14,274 nucleotides of DNA from Cytophagales bacterium (GTDB lineage Bacteria > Bacteroidota > Bacteroidia > Cytophagales > Cyclobacteriaceae), in contig JAGUUF010000038.1 in the NCBI GenBank assembly GCA_020063545.1, positions 1 to 14,274 of the forward strand, written 5' to 3'. How positions within the stretch are numbered: position 1 is the first letter of the stretch; every line of letters starts with the position of its first letter. Positions 14,004 to 14,274 of this stretch are shown piece by piece. The notes beneath the pieces are model-generated. The model made no database searches. It was not told the DNA's origin and was given only the letters and a program-made list of their open reading frames with translations. The translations under genes were made by a program, and so were the position numbers.

Positions 14004-14274
14004 TTAGTGTGCAACTACCGGCTTGCCACGGGTAACGTGCTCGTTCTTGCGGTCCCATTCCACCAGTCCATCACGCAGGCGAACAATGCGGTGTGCATAG
14101 TGGGCGATGTCGTCCTCGTGCGTAACCATAATAATCGTGTTTCCCTTATCATGAAGTTCCTGGAAGAGGTTCATGATATCATAAGAGGTTTTTGAATCGA
14201 GGTTACCGGTAGGCTCATCGGCAAGAATGATAGAGGGATTATTAACCAGTGCACGGGCAATGGCCACGCGCTGG
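14004..14274 (-). CDS. ABC transporter ATP-binding protein, LolD/MacB type (5' truncated by window)
   Basis: About 90 C-terminal residues are visible. They begin Q-R-V-A-I-A-R-A-L, the tail end of the ABC signature region; the L-S-G-G-Q motif itself and Walker A lie outside the window. Walker B with its catalytic glutamate is S-I-I-L-A-D-E-P-T-G-N-L-D, the D-loop residues are included, and the switch histidine is in M-V-T-H-E-D-D-I-A. The A-D-E-P-T-G-N-L-D form is typical of the MacB/LolD/FtsE group, ATPases that power export or lipoprotein-release complexes at the inner membrane. The terminal R-L-R-D-G-L-V-E-W-D segment also fits. Its membrane partner is not in view, so the exact system cannot be named. 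It ends 77 bases before the adenosyltransferase gene. Confidence 0.92.
   Translation of the reverse strand, partial: QRVAIARALVNNPSIILADEPTGNLDSKTSYDIMNLFQELHDKGNTIIMVTHEDDIAHYAHRIVRLRDGLVEWDRKNEHVTRGKPVVAH

Overview
The window looks like chromosomal DNA of a Bacteroidetes/Bacteroidota member, most likely from the Cytophagales; the exact genus cannot be read from it. Three things support this. A GIN-domain (DUF2807) secreted protein with SGSG rungs is present. Candidate promoters resemble the Bacteroidetes TTTG-N19-TAnnTTTG type. Most start codons lack a strong Shine-Dalgarno sequence. It is gene-dense, with no tRNA, rRNA, CRISPR array or recognisable mobile element, and no gene-free stretch longer than about 120 bases.

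Left part, plus strand: the 3' end of a Rieske-type oxygenase alpha subunit (1-749), an NhaC-type Na+/H+ antiporter (810-2267), and an overlapping DEDDy 3'-5' exonuclease (2242-2835). Next is an AT-rich gene (2957-4606) for a secreted protein that appears to join a MORN-like segment, a TonB-C-like domain and a PD40/TolB-like beta-propeller. It is the least ordinary gene here, and its base composition differs visibly from its neighbours.

Middle: a minus-strand pair, a YigZ/IMPACT-family protein followed by a TCR/Tet-family MFS transporter (6551 to 4652), stands divergent from a plus-strand GIN-domain protein (6610-7422). The GIN gene converges with no intergenic base on a minus-strand group read as prfB, then an MFS transporter, then a YhhN-family protein (10467 to 7423). 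prfB carries the classical programmed +1 frameshift, so its coding sequence must be joined across base 10407.

Right part, all minus strand: the C-terminal part of a LolD/MacB-type ABC ATPase (cut by the window end), a PduO-type cobalamin adenosyltransferase, a branched-chain aminotransferase, a small signal-peptide-bearing membrane protein of unknown function, and a THUMP-domain rRNA methyltransferase. The methyltransferase is 3 bases downstream of the unknown gene and next to prfB.

Most of this is housekeeping or common accessory content. I do not see a convincing multi-gene novel system. The items worth a second look are the composite propeller gene, the regular nine-rung GIN protein, the NPEY variant of the methyltransferase motif, and several leader or intergenic inverted repeats.
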